A stretch of DNA of 33,705 nt. Source: Acidobacteriota bacterium. Lineage in GTDB: Bacteria; Acidobacteriota; Terriglobia; Terriglobales; Acidobacteriaceae. The notes below the pieces were generated by a model. The model had not been told where the DNA came from and did not search any database. It saw only the letters and a program-made list of their open reading frames with translations. The position numbers and the translations under genes are program-made. Each line of letters starts with the position of its first letter. Position 1 is the stretch's first letter. Below, in pieces: positions 23,343-32,683 of the stretch. The stretch is from assembly GCA_021816455.1 (NCBI GenBank), contig JAKAXU010000035.1:1-33705 (forward strand). The letters are read 5' to 3'.

Positions 23343-25649
23343 TTACGTCGTCGGCCTCGGCTTCACGGCCAGCAGCGTCGCCGGCACCGCGTTGCCATTA
23401 GCGTCCACCAACCCCGGCGTGATCTGTTTCGTGTCCTGCAGCGTGGACATGTTGATGTAATGCACCGCATTGTCGCCAGCCGTAGAGACGAAGAACAGCG
23501 TATTGTCCAGGCTGAAGATGCCTGCCACCGGCGCCGTCGCCCCGCCTGCCAGCGGGATCAAACCGCTATGCCCCAGCGATCCATCGGGATTCGGCTGATA
23601 GTAGGGCAGGGAAGCGCTGCTCGTGGATCCATTCAACGCATCATACGTCACAAACGAAAGATTCGTCCCCGGCGATGGCACCACGCCTGTGATCGCACTC
23701 GCCTGGAACGGCAGTGGAGCCTGCTTGTACGGCGTCGCAATCGTGATTCCGGTCTCCGACGCCGGGCAGGCGCCCGTTACCAGACTCGAACTCAGGTTCA
23801 GGTAGATGTCGGTCAGCGTCGGAGTCGTTCCGCCGTTCAGCCCCACGCCGATAATGTGCGTTCCATCGTTGGTCGCAGCCAACTGATCCGTCTCCACATT
23901 CACCTGTGCCGCCTGCGGATACGCCTGTCCCTGCGGGTAACCCGGCGATGGCGTCAGATTCGGACACCATGCGTGCGCCAGCGTCGGATATCCGCTCAGG
24001 AATGCGCCCACGCTCGGCACCGTAATCGCCAGGCTTTGCGCTGCCGTTGTCTGGTTCAGTGGATACGTCGTCCATCCGGTATTTACGTTGTGGACAAACA
24101 GCGTCGGCGTTCCGGCCCCGTTCGTCGAGTAGTCGGTTCCCACCACATAGAGCGTCTTGGCATCCGGCGTCCAGTATGCCGAGTTGCCCACTCCAGCGAA
24201 GGTCGTCGAACTTCCGCCGCTTACCTTGTACAAATAGAAGAGTTTACGGATCGGATCGCTGATCAGTATTTTCTCGTTGTCGGGCGAGACGGCCAGTACG
24301 ACACCCTGCACGCTGGGGTCTTCCTTCGTGAGAGCATTGGTCGTCGTGCTGTAGACCATCAACTCATGCGTCGATCCGAAGTACAAATTGTTGCCGTCCC
24401 GATCCATCACCATCGAATTCGGGAAGTACGGTAGCTTGACCGTGGAGCCCAACGTCCCCGTCAGCAGTTCGACCGGTACAAAATACTGCGACTGCGGACT
24501 TGCCAGCCAGATGAACGTGCTTGCCACGCCGGGCGTTGTAATCGTCACCGGATTGCTTGTAATCGGCGTTCCGGTCTGGTTCAGGCCAATCACGTCGATC
24601 GGTGCCGTGTTACACGTCGTCGGCTGGCAAACGGCATATATGTCAGCCTGCCCGGCGAAATTCGCCGTCACCGCACCGCCAGCTCCGGCAGAGATATTCA
24701 GCGGATTGGTCGACTGATAATCCAGCGACAACCCGGTCAGTGTGTTGCCCTTCGTGTCATACACGGTGGTCACCAGATTCTGTGTTACGCCCTGGGTCAC
24801 CGTTCCCTTTGTCTGTCCGTTCAGCGTGATGTTGATCGACGCTGGCGGACAGGTCGAAAATTCTCCCGCCGACGAGCCTGATCCTGCCACAGACGCGGTA
24901 ATGTAAGTAGTTCCTGGCTGCTGCGCTGTAATCACGCCGTACTCGTCGATCGTCGCGATATTCGGGTTCTGCGAAGCATAGGTCAGGTTGCCGATCGCCT
25001 GCGAACACGCCGGGACAGTCGTAGAATTCGGTCCGCAGAGCAACGTCTGGGTTCCGTTCACGCTGTAGTAAGCCTGCGAATTCAGTTGCGCCGTCTGCGT
25101 CTGCGACAGGCAGCCGTTGATTGTCGTCGTCGTTCCCAGTTGCTCCAGCACCAGCGAGACCGAGGTCACCTGCGAATGTACCCACACGGTTACTGTGTCG
25201 GAGGTCACCGACTCCGCCGTCGCCGTCACGTTCACCGTTGCGTAGGGAAGTCCATTGGTCGATGGCAAGGGCGTCGGATAATTGCAGATTGTGTAATCCG
25301 GAATGCCGCCGCCCGAACGCCGATTCCAGGTTCCTGCACACAGATTCCCCGTCGGAGAGATGTCCAGCAGCTGGTTGTTCGAGGTTCCGTAGGTGAAGTT
25401 CGTCACGCTGGCCTTAGCGCCCTTGCACGTATAGGCCGTTGGCGTCGCCAGTTGCTGGGTCTGTCCGAAGGCCAGCGAGATGCCTGTCGTCCGAGGCTCC
25501 AGATCGATCGACGCCACCTGCGTCAGCTTCAGTCCGAAACCTTCACCATTGCAATATGCTGCCTGAGGATTTCGAGAGCAGCTCGTGAGAGTCATGCCAG
25601 CCGGGAGTGTCAGGCACAATAGAAAAACTAGCGTCAGCAACCGCCGCAT
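23343..25649 (-). CDS. lipoprotein with Ig-like domains and a beta-propeller
   Basis: This 768-residue protein begins with a lipoprotein signal (MRRLLTLVFLLCLTL..., lipobox LTSC, Cys24). Residues about 40-390 are Thr/Ser/Asn-rich beta modules of bacterial Ig-like (Big_2) type, such as NPNIATIDEYGVITAQQPGT and GTVTQGVTQNLVTTVYD, with several cysteines probably forming disulfides. Residues about 400-765 have repeated blade-like units (MVMDRDGNNLYFGSTHELMV, VVLAVSPDNEKILISD, YWTPDAKTLYVVGTD), suggesting a propeller. The ATG at 25649 follows GGGGAGG; a longer in-frame reading to 25724 would bury the signal. It is probably surface-anchored and used for binding or adhesion. No catalytic motif was found. 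Confidence 0.85.
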   Translation of the reverse strand: MRRLLTLVFLLCLTLPAGMTLTSCSRNPQAAYCNGEGFGLKLTQVASIDLEPRTTGISLAFGQTQQLATPTAYTCKGAKASVTNFTYGTSNNQLLDISPTGNLCAGTWNRRSGGGIPDYTICNYPTPLPSTNGLPYATVNVTATAESVTSDTVTVWVHSQVTSVSLVLEQLGTTTTINGCLSQTQTAQLNSQAYYSVNGTQTLLCGPNSTTVPACSQAIGNLTYASQNPNIATIDEYGVITAQQPGTTYITASVAGSGSSAGEFSTCPPASINITLNGQTKGTVTQGVTQNLVTTVYDTKGNTLTGLSLDYQSTNPLNISAGAGGAVTANFAGQADIYAVCQPTTCNTAPIDVIGLNQTGTPITSNPVTITTPGVASTFIWLASPQSQYFVPVELLTGTLGSTVKLPYFPNSMVMDRDGNNLYFGSTHELMVYSTTTNALTKEDPSVQGVVLAVSPDNEKILISDPIRKLFYLYKVSGGSSTTFAGVGNSAYWTPDAKTLYVVGTDYSTNGAGTPTLFVHNVNTGWTTYPLNQTTAAQSLAITVPSVGAFLSGYPTLAHAWCPNLTPSPGYPQGQAYPQAAQVNVETDQLAATNDGTHIIGVGLNGGTTPTLTDIYLNLSSSLVTGACPASETGITIATPYKQAPLPFQASAITGVVPSPGTNLSFVTYDALNGSTSSASLPYYQPNPDGSLGHSGLIPLAGGATAPVAGIFSLDNTLFFVSTAGDNAVHYINMSTLQDTKQITPGLVDANGNAVPATLLAVKPRPTT

Positions 25650-25840
25650 GCATCCTCCCCGTCTCGCGCGCAGCACAAAACGGTCAACTTCTGAACTCAT
25701 GGATTCCTGTCTGGTCTCCGTCACTCAAGTGTAACAGGCAGAACTGCGGTTTCGATTTCTCTTGTCGCGCCGCCGCGCTGCCCGATGTGTAAGCTTCTTC
25801 GATGGACGCGTTCCACCGCAAAACGAAAGCACTTCGCCGA

Positions 25841-25883
25841 TGAAGCGGAGCCGGACACCCGACTCCGCTCACACTCCGCTTCA
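25841..25883. repeat. inverted repeat after the S9 peptidase gene
   Basis: TGAAGCGGAG (25841-25850) pairs with CTCCGCTTCA (25874-25883) across 23 nt. The loop contains a second CTCCGCT (25863-25869) that could pair instead. It lies just past the S9 peptidase stop on the minus strand. It may slow or end transcription, but the T tract is poor (GTTTTG only further on). Confidence 0.4.
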
Positions 25884-25890
25884 GCCTTAG

Positions 25891-28056
25891 CTACGAGGCC
25901 GGCATATATTCGGCAAACCACGCCGCCGCGCGCACCAGCACGTCCACCCGATGCTCCGGATTCACAAACCCGTGCCCTTCGTTTGGATATACCACCAGCC
26001 GCGTCGGCACATGCTCGTCGCGCAGAGCATGCCAGAACTCGAACGACTGCGGCGCCGGGCATTCCCCGTCGCGGTCGCCCACCACCACCAGCGTCGGTGT
26101 CTTCACATTCTTGATGTAGTTGATCGCGGAACTCTTGGCATACACCGCCGGATCGTCATACACGCTTGCGCCAAAGTACGGAATCATCCACTGGTCGATC
26201 GAGTTCTCTCCGTAGTAGCTCTTCCAGTCCGACAATCCTGCTCCGGCCACCGCCGCTCGGAATCGTGTTGTCTGCGTCACCGCGAACATGGTCATGAATC
26301 CGCCGTAGCTCCAGCCGGTGATACCCACCCGATTTTCATCCACCGGATAGCGCGCCACCACCGTATCCACGCCCTTAAGGATGTCGCGCAGATCCCCATA
26401 CCCGAAGTCCTTCCGATTCGCTGCGGTAAACTTCTCCCCCTGGCCAAAACTTCCACGTGGATTCGGCTCCAGTACAAAGTACCCCAGCGCCGAAAAACTC
26501 GCTGCATTCAGGCTTCCACCCACTCCCCAGCGCGACATCATCGCTGCCGCCGGTCCGCCATGCACCAGCACGATCAGTGGATACTTCTTTGCTCCGTCTG
26601 CCTGCTCCGGATCAAATCCCTTCGGCAGGTACAGCCAGCCCTGCACATGGAACCCCTCGTTCGTCCAGTTCACCGAAACCGTCCTGCCCCACAGCGCGCC
26701 TGCATCGCTTGCCACGCCGTCGTTGGCGTGTGTCAACTGCGTCAGCGCCGCAAATCCCATCCCCATGGTGCCCATCGTTCTCGCCAGATACACTTCCGGC
26801 GGATGCGAGAACGAGCTTGCCGTGAAGACAAACGTCTTGTGATCGCGCGCCGCCGAGACGCTCAGGCGCAGCCGTCCATCCCCCACCGTTCCCGCCAACG
26901 TATACACCGGCGCACCAAAGCTCGTCGTCACTGTGCCCGATGCAGCATCTCCGGCGATCGTCATCTTCACCAACTCGCTCCGGCCGCCGCGCAACTCACT
27001 TACAAAGAGCGTCCGATCGTCGGCCCACGTCATCCACGCAGGGGTGGCCATCCGATCCGGCGTCAGGTCCACCGCGCCTGCTTCCGCATCGGCTCCCGAA
27101 GAGGCAACCATCCACACATCGCCGCCCGTTGACCCCTGATCGCTCATCAGTCCACCGATGAACGCAATGTGCTTCCCATCCGGCGACCATCGCGGCACAG
27201 CAATCTGCAGCCCATGCATCGCCCCCGTCGTCCTGGTCGGATCGAAGACCACCTTCGGCGCCGTCTTCGCCTCGCTTCCCAGCGCCTGTGTATACAGCTT
27301 CGCCACCCACCAGTTGTCCTCCCCCGGTGGATTCGCAGCCACATACGCCAGCGCCCTGGAATCCGGCGACCAGTCGTACTCATAGACGTGCAGCGTCGCA
27401 GGCGTGGCAAACTCCGGCTTCATCGGCTTCAGCGCCCGCGCATCCACCGTCGCAATCCGCTGCACTTCGATCCCGTCCTCGCCAATCACTCCCGACCACG
27501 CCTTCATCGCCGCCAGCGCTCCGGCCGCGCGCGTCGCGCCCTCTACATACAGAAACGCAATCCGTGCCCCATCCGGCGAATACGTCGGATATCCGACTTC
27601 GCCCCTGGCCGCGGAGACCTGCGTCACTGCCGCCTTGGCGTGCCCGTCGGCTACTTCACCGCTCAGCGCAGCCACAAACACATCCTCCTGCGCATGTCCG
27701 TCGGAGGCGCAGTTGCTCAGAAACGCCAGGTGTTTCGAATCAGGCGCCCATGCCACGCGCCCTTCGCTGCACCGTTCCTTGTCGTCGGTTCGCGCTGTCA
27801 CCGCCAGCGTCTTCGCCGGATCGCTCACCGCGGCCACTTTCACCTGCGAACCTGTCTCGCTCCAACCCGCATATGCAAACAGCTTCCCATCTGGCGAAAT
27901 CGCCGCTGCTTCAAACCCACGCGACTTCTGCGACGCCTTCAGCAGCGCCATCACCTGCGCCTTCACGTCGCCCGGTGCCGTCTGCGCCCATCCGTTCCAC
28001 GCTGTCGCCGCCAGCGCCAGCCCTGTCAGAATCTTTCCCGCTTTCATCCCTCTCAT
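25891..28056 (-). CDS. secreted S9 family peptidase (prolyl oligopeptidase/DPP-like)
   Basis: The protein (about 721 residues) has a signal peptide (KILTGLALAATAWNGWAQ), an N-terminal propeller with WD40-like repeats (SPDGKLFAYAGWS, APDSKHLAFLSN, SPDGARIAFLYVEG, SPDSRALAYVAAN, SPDGKHIAFIGG) and a C-terminal alpha/beta-hydrolase domain. The catalytic triad is visible: Ser in GITGWSYGGFMTM, Asp in VVVGDRDGECPAP and His in YPNEGHGFVNPEH. Such enzymes cleave short peptides in the periplasm, often after proline or alanine. Starts at 28077 (TTG), 28068, 28056 and 28047 are in frame. GAGGGGAG precedes ATG 28056. It is last in a likely operon after kdsA (50-nt gap). Confidence 0.92.
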   Translation of the reverse strand: MRGMKAGKILTGLALAATAWNGWAQTAPGDVKAQVMALLKASQKSRGFEAAAISPDGKLFAYAGWSETGSQVKVAAVSDPAKTLAVTARTDDKERCSEGRVAWAPDSKHLAFLSNCASDGHAQEDVFVAALSGEVADGHAKAAVTQVSAARGEVGYPTYSPDGARIAFLYVEGATRAAGALAAMKAWSGVIGEDGIEVQRIATVDARALKPMKPEFATPATLHVYEYDWSPDSRALAYVAANPPGEDNWWVAKLYTQALGSEAKTAPKVVFDPTRTTGAMHGLQIAVPRWSPDGKHIAFIGGLMSDQGSTGGDVWMVASSGADAEAGAVDLTPDRMATPAWMTWADDRTLFVSELRGGRSELVKMTIAGDAASGTVTTSFGAPVYTLAGTVGDGRLRLSVSAARDHKTFVFTASSFSHPPEVYLARTMGTMGMGFAALTQLTHANDGVASDAGALWGRTVSVNWTNEGFHVQGWLYLPKGFDPEQADGAKKYPLIVLVHGGPAAAMMSRWGVGGSLNAASFSALGYFVLEPNPRGSFGQGEKFTAANRKDFGYGDLRDILKGVDTVVARYPVDENRVGITGWSYGGFMTMFAVTQTTRFRAAVAGAGLSDWKSYYGENSIDQWMIPYFGASVYDDPAVYAKSSAINYIKNVKTPTLVVVGDRDGECPAPQSFEFWHALRDEHVPTRLVVYPNEGHGFVNPEHRVDVLVRAAAWFAEYMPAS

Positions 28057-28106
28057 CGCTCCCCTCATTTCGGACAAAAATCAGTACAGCTTTGCAGTTA
28101 CCACTG

Positions 28107-28922
28107 TCACACACCCGCTGCCGCATGAATCGCCAACAGCTTTTCCAGCAGCGGCTTCAGCAGCTTCAACTCCAGTGCATTCGCTCCATCCGACTTCGCC
28201 TGCGCCGGATTGTCGTGTACCTCCAGAAACAGCCCATCCACGCCTGCCGCCACCGCCGCGCGCGTCAGCAGCGGAATAAACTCCGGCTGTCCGCCGCTCA
28301 CCCCGTTGGCAGCCGACGGCTGCTGCACCGAATGCGTCCCGTCGAAGACCACCGGAGCCATGGCGCGCATCACCGCCAGTGAACGCATATCCACCACCAG
28401 CGTGTTATAGCCGAAGCTCGTTCCACGCTCGGTCAGAAACACCCGCTCGTTGCCCGTCGAGCGAGCCTTTTCCACGGAATACTTCATATCCCACGGTGCC
28501 ACGAACTGGCCTTTTTTCACGTTGACCGCACGACCGGTCTTCGCCGCCGCCACCACCAGGTCTGTCTGTCGGCACAGAAACGCCGGAATCTGCAAAATAT
28601 CCGCCGCCTCAGCCACCGCCTCGCACTGCGTCGCTTCATGCACATCGGTCAGTACAGGCAACCCCGTCGCGCGCGCAATTCCGCTCAGAATGCGTACCCC
28701 CTCGCGCAATCCCGGTCCGCGAAAGCTCGTCACGCTCGTCCGGTTGGCCTTGTCGAAGCTCGCCTTGAAGATATACGGCACACCCAGATCGCTGGTGATC
28801 CGCTGGATCGCATCGGCCATCCCCCGCGCGTGCTCTTCGCTTTCAATCACGCACGGTCCGGCGATCAGAAACAGTCTGCCATTGCCGATATGCACCGGCC
28901 CCACTTCAAAATTCTGGCTCAT
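28107..28922 (-). CDS. kdsA: 3-deoxy-8-phosphooctulonate synthase
   Basis: This 271-residue cytosolic enzyme condenses arabinose-5-phosphate with phosphoenolpyruvate to make KDO-8-phosphate for lipopolysaccharide inner core. Family motifs are IAGPCVIES (20-28), [12 protein letters not shown] (52-63), [10 protein letters not shown] (87-96), [15 protein letters not shown] (108-122), [11 protein letters not shown] (136-146) and DGTHSVQQP (194-202). Cys24, His197, Glu234 and Asp245 match the ligands of the metal-dependent class. AAGGA lies 6 nt before the ATG at 28922; an upstream in-frame GTG (28949) is less likely. It follows the GT2 gene after 33 nt and precedes the S9 peptidase. Confidence 0.96.
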   Translation of the reverse strand: MSQNFEVGPVHIGNGRLFLIAGPCVIESEEHARGMADAIQRITSDLGVPYIFKASFDKANRTSVTSFRGPGLREGVRILSGIARATGLPVLTDVHEATQCEAVAEAADILQIPAFLCRQTDLVVAAAKTGRAVNVKKGQFVAPWDMKYSVEKARSTGNERVFLTERGTSFGYNTLVVDMRSLAVMRAMAPVVFDGTHSVQQPSAANGVSGGQPEFIPLLTRAAVAAGVDGLFLEVHDNPAQAKSDGANALELKLLKPLLEKLLAIHAAAGV

Positions 28923-28955
28923 CCCGCGTCCTTCAATGCTCGTTTTCACACCCGC

Positions 28956-30524
28956 TTACACACCCACCGGGAATGGCTTCGGACTCGACTCCTCCGGATT
29001 CGCCATTCCGCCGCTGCGCCAGCGCTCAAATCGTCCCTGCAACAGACTCATCAACCCCGTATACCAGTACCCCACTACAAACAGAATCAGAAACGGAGCC
29101 GTGAAAAAGTTGTTGTTCGTGAATGTATAGGCAATCGCCAGCGCAAAATAGGTTCCCACCGCCAGTTCAATCCACGGTGCCCACACCAGCCGCTTGCGAT
29201 ACTTCGCTGCCTTTGATCGCTCGCCCTTTTTCGCCACCGAATACTTCGGCGTCCGCGCAAACGCGCTCTTGATGCCGAACAGAGCCTCCATCACCGCCTT
29301 GGTATTGGTAATCGTCAAACCAATGCCCAGCGCCATCAGGATTGGCAGATACAGAAAAGTCTTCTTCCATGTCTTCGGATACAGCTCCCGCTGGCTTAGT
29401 ACATAGAAAATCGCAATAGACAGCGTCGACGCAGTGAACAGAGGCACGTCGATCAGCAGCATCTGTAGCCAGCCCTGGTAGAACCGCACAATCATGGCAG
29501 GAATCAGCAGCGCCGTCATGATCACCATCAGCGGATAGCTCAGGTTTGCCGTCAGGTGATAGACCGCCTCCACCTTGATCTGCCGCGGCACATCGGAGCG
29601 GAACATCTTCGGCAAAATCTTGATCGAGGTCTGGATCAGTCCCTTCGCCCATCGCGCCTGCTGCGTCTTGAACGCCACCATCTCGATGGGCAACTCCGCC
29701 GGACACTCCACCTCCGGCAGATACTTGAACTTCCATCCTGCCATCTGTGAGCGATAGCTCAGATCCGTGTCCTCGGTCAGAGTGTCGTGCTGCCATCCTC
29801 CGGCATCGGTAATCGCCTGTCTGCGCCACATCCCCGCTGTGCCATTGAAGTTGAAGAAATCCCCGCTCCGCGCCCGCGCTCCGTGCTCCAGCACAAAGTG
29901 CCCGTCCAGCAAAATTGCCTCCACCTGCGTCAGCAGGTTGTAGTCCTTATTCAGATGCGTCCACCGCGTCTGCACCATCCCGATCTTCTCGTCCGTGAAG
30001 TGGTGCACCACCTTCAGCAGCCAGTCCTTCGGCGGCACAAAATCCGCATCGAAGATTGCGATCAGATCGCCTTTCGCAATCTTCAATCCTGCGTCGAGCG
30101 CGCCAGCCTTGAATCCATGCCGGTTGGTCCTGTGAATGTAGACGACCGGTTCGCCCGCCGCCGCATAGCGCGCCACAATCCCCGCAGCCACCTGCTGTGT
30201 CTCGTCGGTTGAGTCGTCCAGCAGTTGAATCTCCAGCTTTTCGCGCGGATACTCCAGCGCGCAGATCGCCTCCATCAGCCGCTCGATCACAAACTGCTCA
30301 TTGAAGACCGGCAACTGCACCGTTACCCTCGGAAGTTCGTCAAAGTGCGCCAGCGGCTCCGGCTGGTAGTTTTTCTTGAATTTGAAGTAGAGATAGGCCA
30401 TCTTGTAGCGGTGCAGACCATAAACCGACAGCATCAGCATCACCGCAAAGTACGGCAGCATCAGGGACGCGTCGAACCAGTTCCATTCATATAGTCCGCG
30501 AAACGTCTGATCCGTATACTGCAT
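28956..30524 (-). CDS. membrane GT2 family glycosyltransferase
   Basis: This 522-residue inner-membrane enzyme is a processive-type family 2 glycosyltransferase, similar to cellulose synthase or glucomannan synthase-like proteins. Order: an N-terminal membrane helix (about 18-38), a cytosolic GT-A domain (about 60-320) with VTVQLPVFNEQFVIERL, LLDDSTDETQQ, FDADFVPP (DxD), TEDTDLSYR (TED) and QQARWAKG (QxxRW), then four or more C-terminal helices. The QxxRW and TED motifs imply a polymer or glycolipid product; the sugar is unknown. The reading frame is open back to a GTG at 30701, and ATG 30605 is also possible. I chose ATG 30524 because the family N-terminus (DQTFRGLYEWNWFD) starts there; it has no Shine-Dalgarno. 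First gene of the likely GT2-kdsA-S9 operon. Confidence 0.85.
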   Translation of the reverse strand: MQYTDQTFRGLYEWNWFDASLMLPYFAVMLMLSVYGLHRYKMAYLYFKFKKNYQPEPLAHFDELPRVTVQLPVFNEQFVIERLMEAICALEYPREKLEIQLLDDSTDETQQVAAGIVARYAAAGEPVVYIHRTNRHGFKAGALDAGLKIAKGDLIAIFDADFVPPKDWLLKVVHHFTDEKIGMVQTRWTHLNKDYNLLTQVEAILLDGHFVLEHGARARSGDFFNFNGTAGMWRRQAITDAGGWQHDTLTEDTDLSYRSQMAGWKFKYLPEVECPAELPIEMVAFKTQQARWAKGLIQTSIKILPKMFRSDVPRQIKVEAVYHLTANLSYPLMVIMTALLIPAMIVRFYQGWLQMLLIDVPLFTASTLSIAIFYVLSQRELYPKTWKKTFLYLPILMALGIGLTITNTKAVMEALFGIKSAFARTPKYSVAKKGERSKAAKYRKRLVWAPWIELAVGTYFALAIAYTFTNNNFFTAPFLILFVVGYWYTGLMSLLQGRFERWRSGGMANPEESSPKPFPVGV

Positions 30525-30716
30525 TTTGAGATAGTGGACCAGCCCCGTCTGCGGCGCAAAGACTGCCAGCTCCCGCAGCCGCCCCGCCGTCGTGGCCCAG
30601 CCCATTCCGCTCAACCTGAGGGCGTTCAGCAAATTGTCGCCTCCATCGTCATCCCCAATACTGAAGTCAAAGTGATTGTAAGCGATCCTCGCCGCGTTCA
30701 CCTCCGCGGCTCATTC

Positions 30717-30746
30717 TTGCCGGTCGCCTCTGCGCAGGAGTATCGT
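30717..30746 (+). promoter_or_regulatory. possible promoter of the acyl-CoA dehydrogenase gene
   Basis: TTGCCG (30717-30722) and TATCGT (30741-30746) are separated by 18 nt, a reasonable sigma-70-like pair. The start would be near 30753, giving a leader of about 29 nt that contains the GGAGG ribosome site. It lies in the divergent region facing the GT2 operon. Confidence 0.3.
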
Positions 30747-30781
30747 TGCCTCGTCACCACGCTGGTACGCGGAGGTTCCTC

Positions 30782-32584
30782 ATGCCCGTTTCCTCGCCGA
30801 ATTCCCTTGCTTCCATCCTTGCCGCGCCCGGTGGCAGTTTTCTGCTCGACAACCTCAGCCCTGCCGAAGTCTTCACCCCGGAGGATCTCTCCGAAGAGCA
30901 GCGCCAGATCGCCGAGACAGCCGACCGTTTCGCCCGCGAACAGCTTCTTCCCGTCGCCGCGCGCGTGGAAGCCAAGGAATCCGGCCTCATGCGCGCTCTG
31001 CTTGCCCAGGCCGCCGAACTCGGTTTTACCGCCGTCGACATTCCGGAGCAATACGGCGGTCTCGGTCTCGATAAAGTCACTTCGGCGCTCGTCGCCGACC
31101 ATCTCTCCGTTCTGGCCAGCTTTTCCACTTCCTTTGGTGCGCACACCGGCATTGGCACCCTGCCCATCCTCTGGTACGGCACCGAAGAGCAAAAGCAGCG
31201 CTACCTGCCCAAACTTGCCACCGCCGAGTGGGTCGCCGCCTACGCGCTTTCTGAGTCCACCTCCGGCTCTGATGCCATGAACATTCGCACACGCGCCACG
31301 CTCTCGCCCGACGGCTCCGAATACATCCTTAACGGCGAAAAAATGTGGATCACCAACGCCGGCTTCGCTGACCTATTCACCGTTTTCGCCAAACTGGACG
31401 GCGAAAAATTCTCCGCCTTCCTCGTCGAACGCACTGCCCCAGGCCTCACCATCGGAAAGGAAGAGCACAAACTCGGCATCCGTGGCTCTTCCACCTGTCC
31501 GCTCATCCTCGCCGATTGCCGCATTCCCGCAGCCAATCTCCTCGGAGAGGTCGGCAAGGGCCATCACATCGCCTTCAACATCCTCAATGTCGGGCGCTTC
31601 AAGCTCGGCGCGGCCTGCGTCGGCGGTGCGCGTTTGGCTCTTGAAGAGTCCATTCGATACGCCAAAGATCGCGTCGCCTTCGGCAAGCCCATCGCCAGTT
31701 TTGGCCTCATCCAGCGCAAGATCGCCCGCTCCGCCATCCATCTCTTCGCTGCCGAATCCATGGCCTACCGCACCATCGGAATGATGGACGCATCCCTCGC
31801 CGCACTTCCCGCCGACGCTTTGCCCCGCGATACCCAGAAACGCATCGAGGAGTACGCCGTCGAGTGCTCCATTCTGAAAGTCTTCGGCTCGGAGATGCTC
31901 GGTCTGGTCGCCGACGAACTCGTGCAGATCATGGGCGGCTACGGCTATGTCGAGGATTACCCGGCCGAGCGCTTCTACCGCGATGCTCGCATCAACCGCA
32001 TCTTCGAGGGAACCAACGAGATCAACCGTATGATCGTCACCGGCTGGCTCATGAAGCGCGCCATCAGCGGCCAGCTCCCACTGCTGGCCGCCATTCGTCG
32101 CCTCATGGACGAACTCATGCAGCCGCCGTCCTTCGACTCCGCTTCTGCCGACGATGCGCCGCTCGCCCGCGAAGCCGCCATCCTCGCCAGCCTCCGAAAA
32201 ATCACCCTCGTCGCGGCTGGCGCTGCCTCCGAGCGATTCATGGCCGCACTCGCCGATCAGCAGGAGGTCATGGCCGATCTCTCCGACTGCATCAGCGCCG
32301 TTTTTGCTCTCGATTCTTCGCTGCTGCGCGCCCGAAAACTTGCCTCCAACCATGCGCCGAACGCGGCCCTCGCCCAGCACATCTGCGCTGTCTTCGCCGA
32401 GGAATCCCTCGCTTCTGTCGAATCCAGCGCCCGCCGCGTCCTCGCTGCCTCCAACGAAGGTGACGCACTCACCACGCGCATGGCCGTCCTGCGCCGTTTC
32501 GCCAAATCCACTCCCATCGACTCCGTCGCTCTTAGTCGCCAGATTGCCCAAATCTGCATCGACGCTGGAAAGTACCGTTTCTGA
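30782..32584 (+). CDS. acyl-CoA dehydrogenase family protein
   Basis: The 600-residue flavoenzyme oxidises acyl-CoA to 2-enoyl-CoA in fatty-acid beta-oxidation. Motifs are EEQRQIAETADRFARE (38-53), AYALSESTSGSDAMNIRT (153-170), LNGEKMWITNAGFADLF (183-199), KLGIRGSSTCPL (230-241) and ERFYRDARINRIFEGTNEI (396-414), with probable catalytic base Glu409. The extra C-terminal domain (about 430-600) makes it the long VLCAD/FadE-like type. GGAGG lies 7 nt before the ATG; an in-frame upstream codon at 30746 has none. The product of this reaction is the substrate type of the hydratase at 21092, though the genes are unlinked. Confidence 0.94.
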   Translation: MPVSSPNSLASILAAPGGSFLLDNLSPAEVFTPEDLSEEQRQIAETADRFAREQLLPVAARVEAKESGLMRALLAQAAELGFTAVDIPEQYGGLGLDKVTSALVADHLSVLASFSTSFGAHTGIGTLPILWYGTEEQKQRYLPKLATAEWVAAYALSESTSGSDAMNIRTRATLSPDGSEYILNGEKMWITNAGFADLFTVFAKLDGEKFSAFLVERTAPGLTIGKEEHKLGIRGSSTCPLILADCRIPAANLLGEVGKGHHIAFNILNVGRFKLGAACVGGARLALEESIRYAKDRVAFGKPIASFGLIQRKIARSAIHLFAAESMAYRTIGMMDASLAALPADALPRDTQKRIEEYAVECSILKVFGSEMLGLVADELVQIMGGYGYVEDYPAERFYRDARINRIFEGTNEINRMIVTGWLMKRAISGQLPLLAAIRRLMDELMQPPSFDSASADDAPLAREAAILASLRKITLVAAGAASERFMAALADQQEVMADLSDCISAVFALDSSLLRARKLASNHAPNAALAQHICAVFAEESLASVESSARRVLAASNEGDALTTRMAVLRRFAKSTPIDSVALSRQIAQICIDAGKYRF

Positions 32585-32612
32585 ACTTTTCTCAGGGTTT
32601 TCTGAGAAAGTT
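32584..32612 (+). terminator. hairpin after the acyl-CoA dehydrogenase gene
   Basis: AACTTTTCTCAG (32584-32595) pairs with CTGAGAAAGTT (32602-32612), leaving one bulged T and a 6-nt loop GGTTTT. It begins at the last base of the stop codon. No long T tract follows, so termination strength is uncertain. Confidence 0.5.
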
Positions 32613-32683
32613 CTCACCTCCGCTCTGCCGGTCGCTTGCATACTCAACCTGCGACCGGCATTTTTCTGCCCTGCGGAGTCCTC

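Noticed and set aside
22029..24434. An open frame of 801 codons on the plus strand
   Set aside because: It lies antisense to nusB, ribH and the lipoprotein gene, is Arg/His/Pro-rich with no domain, and is a by-product of GC-rich codon use.
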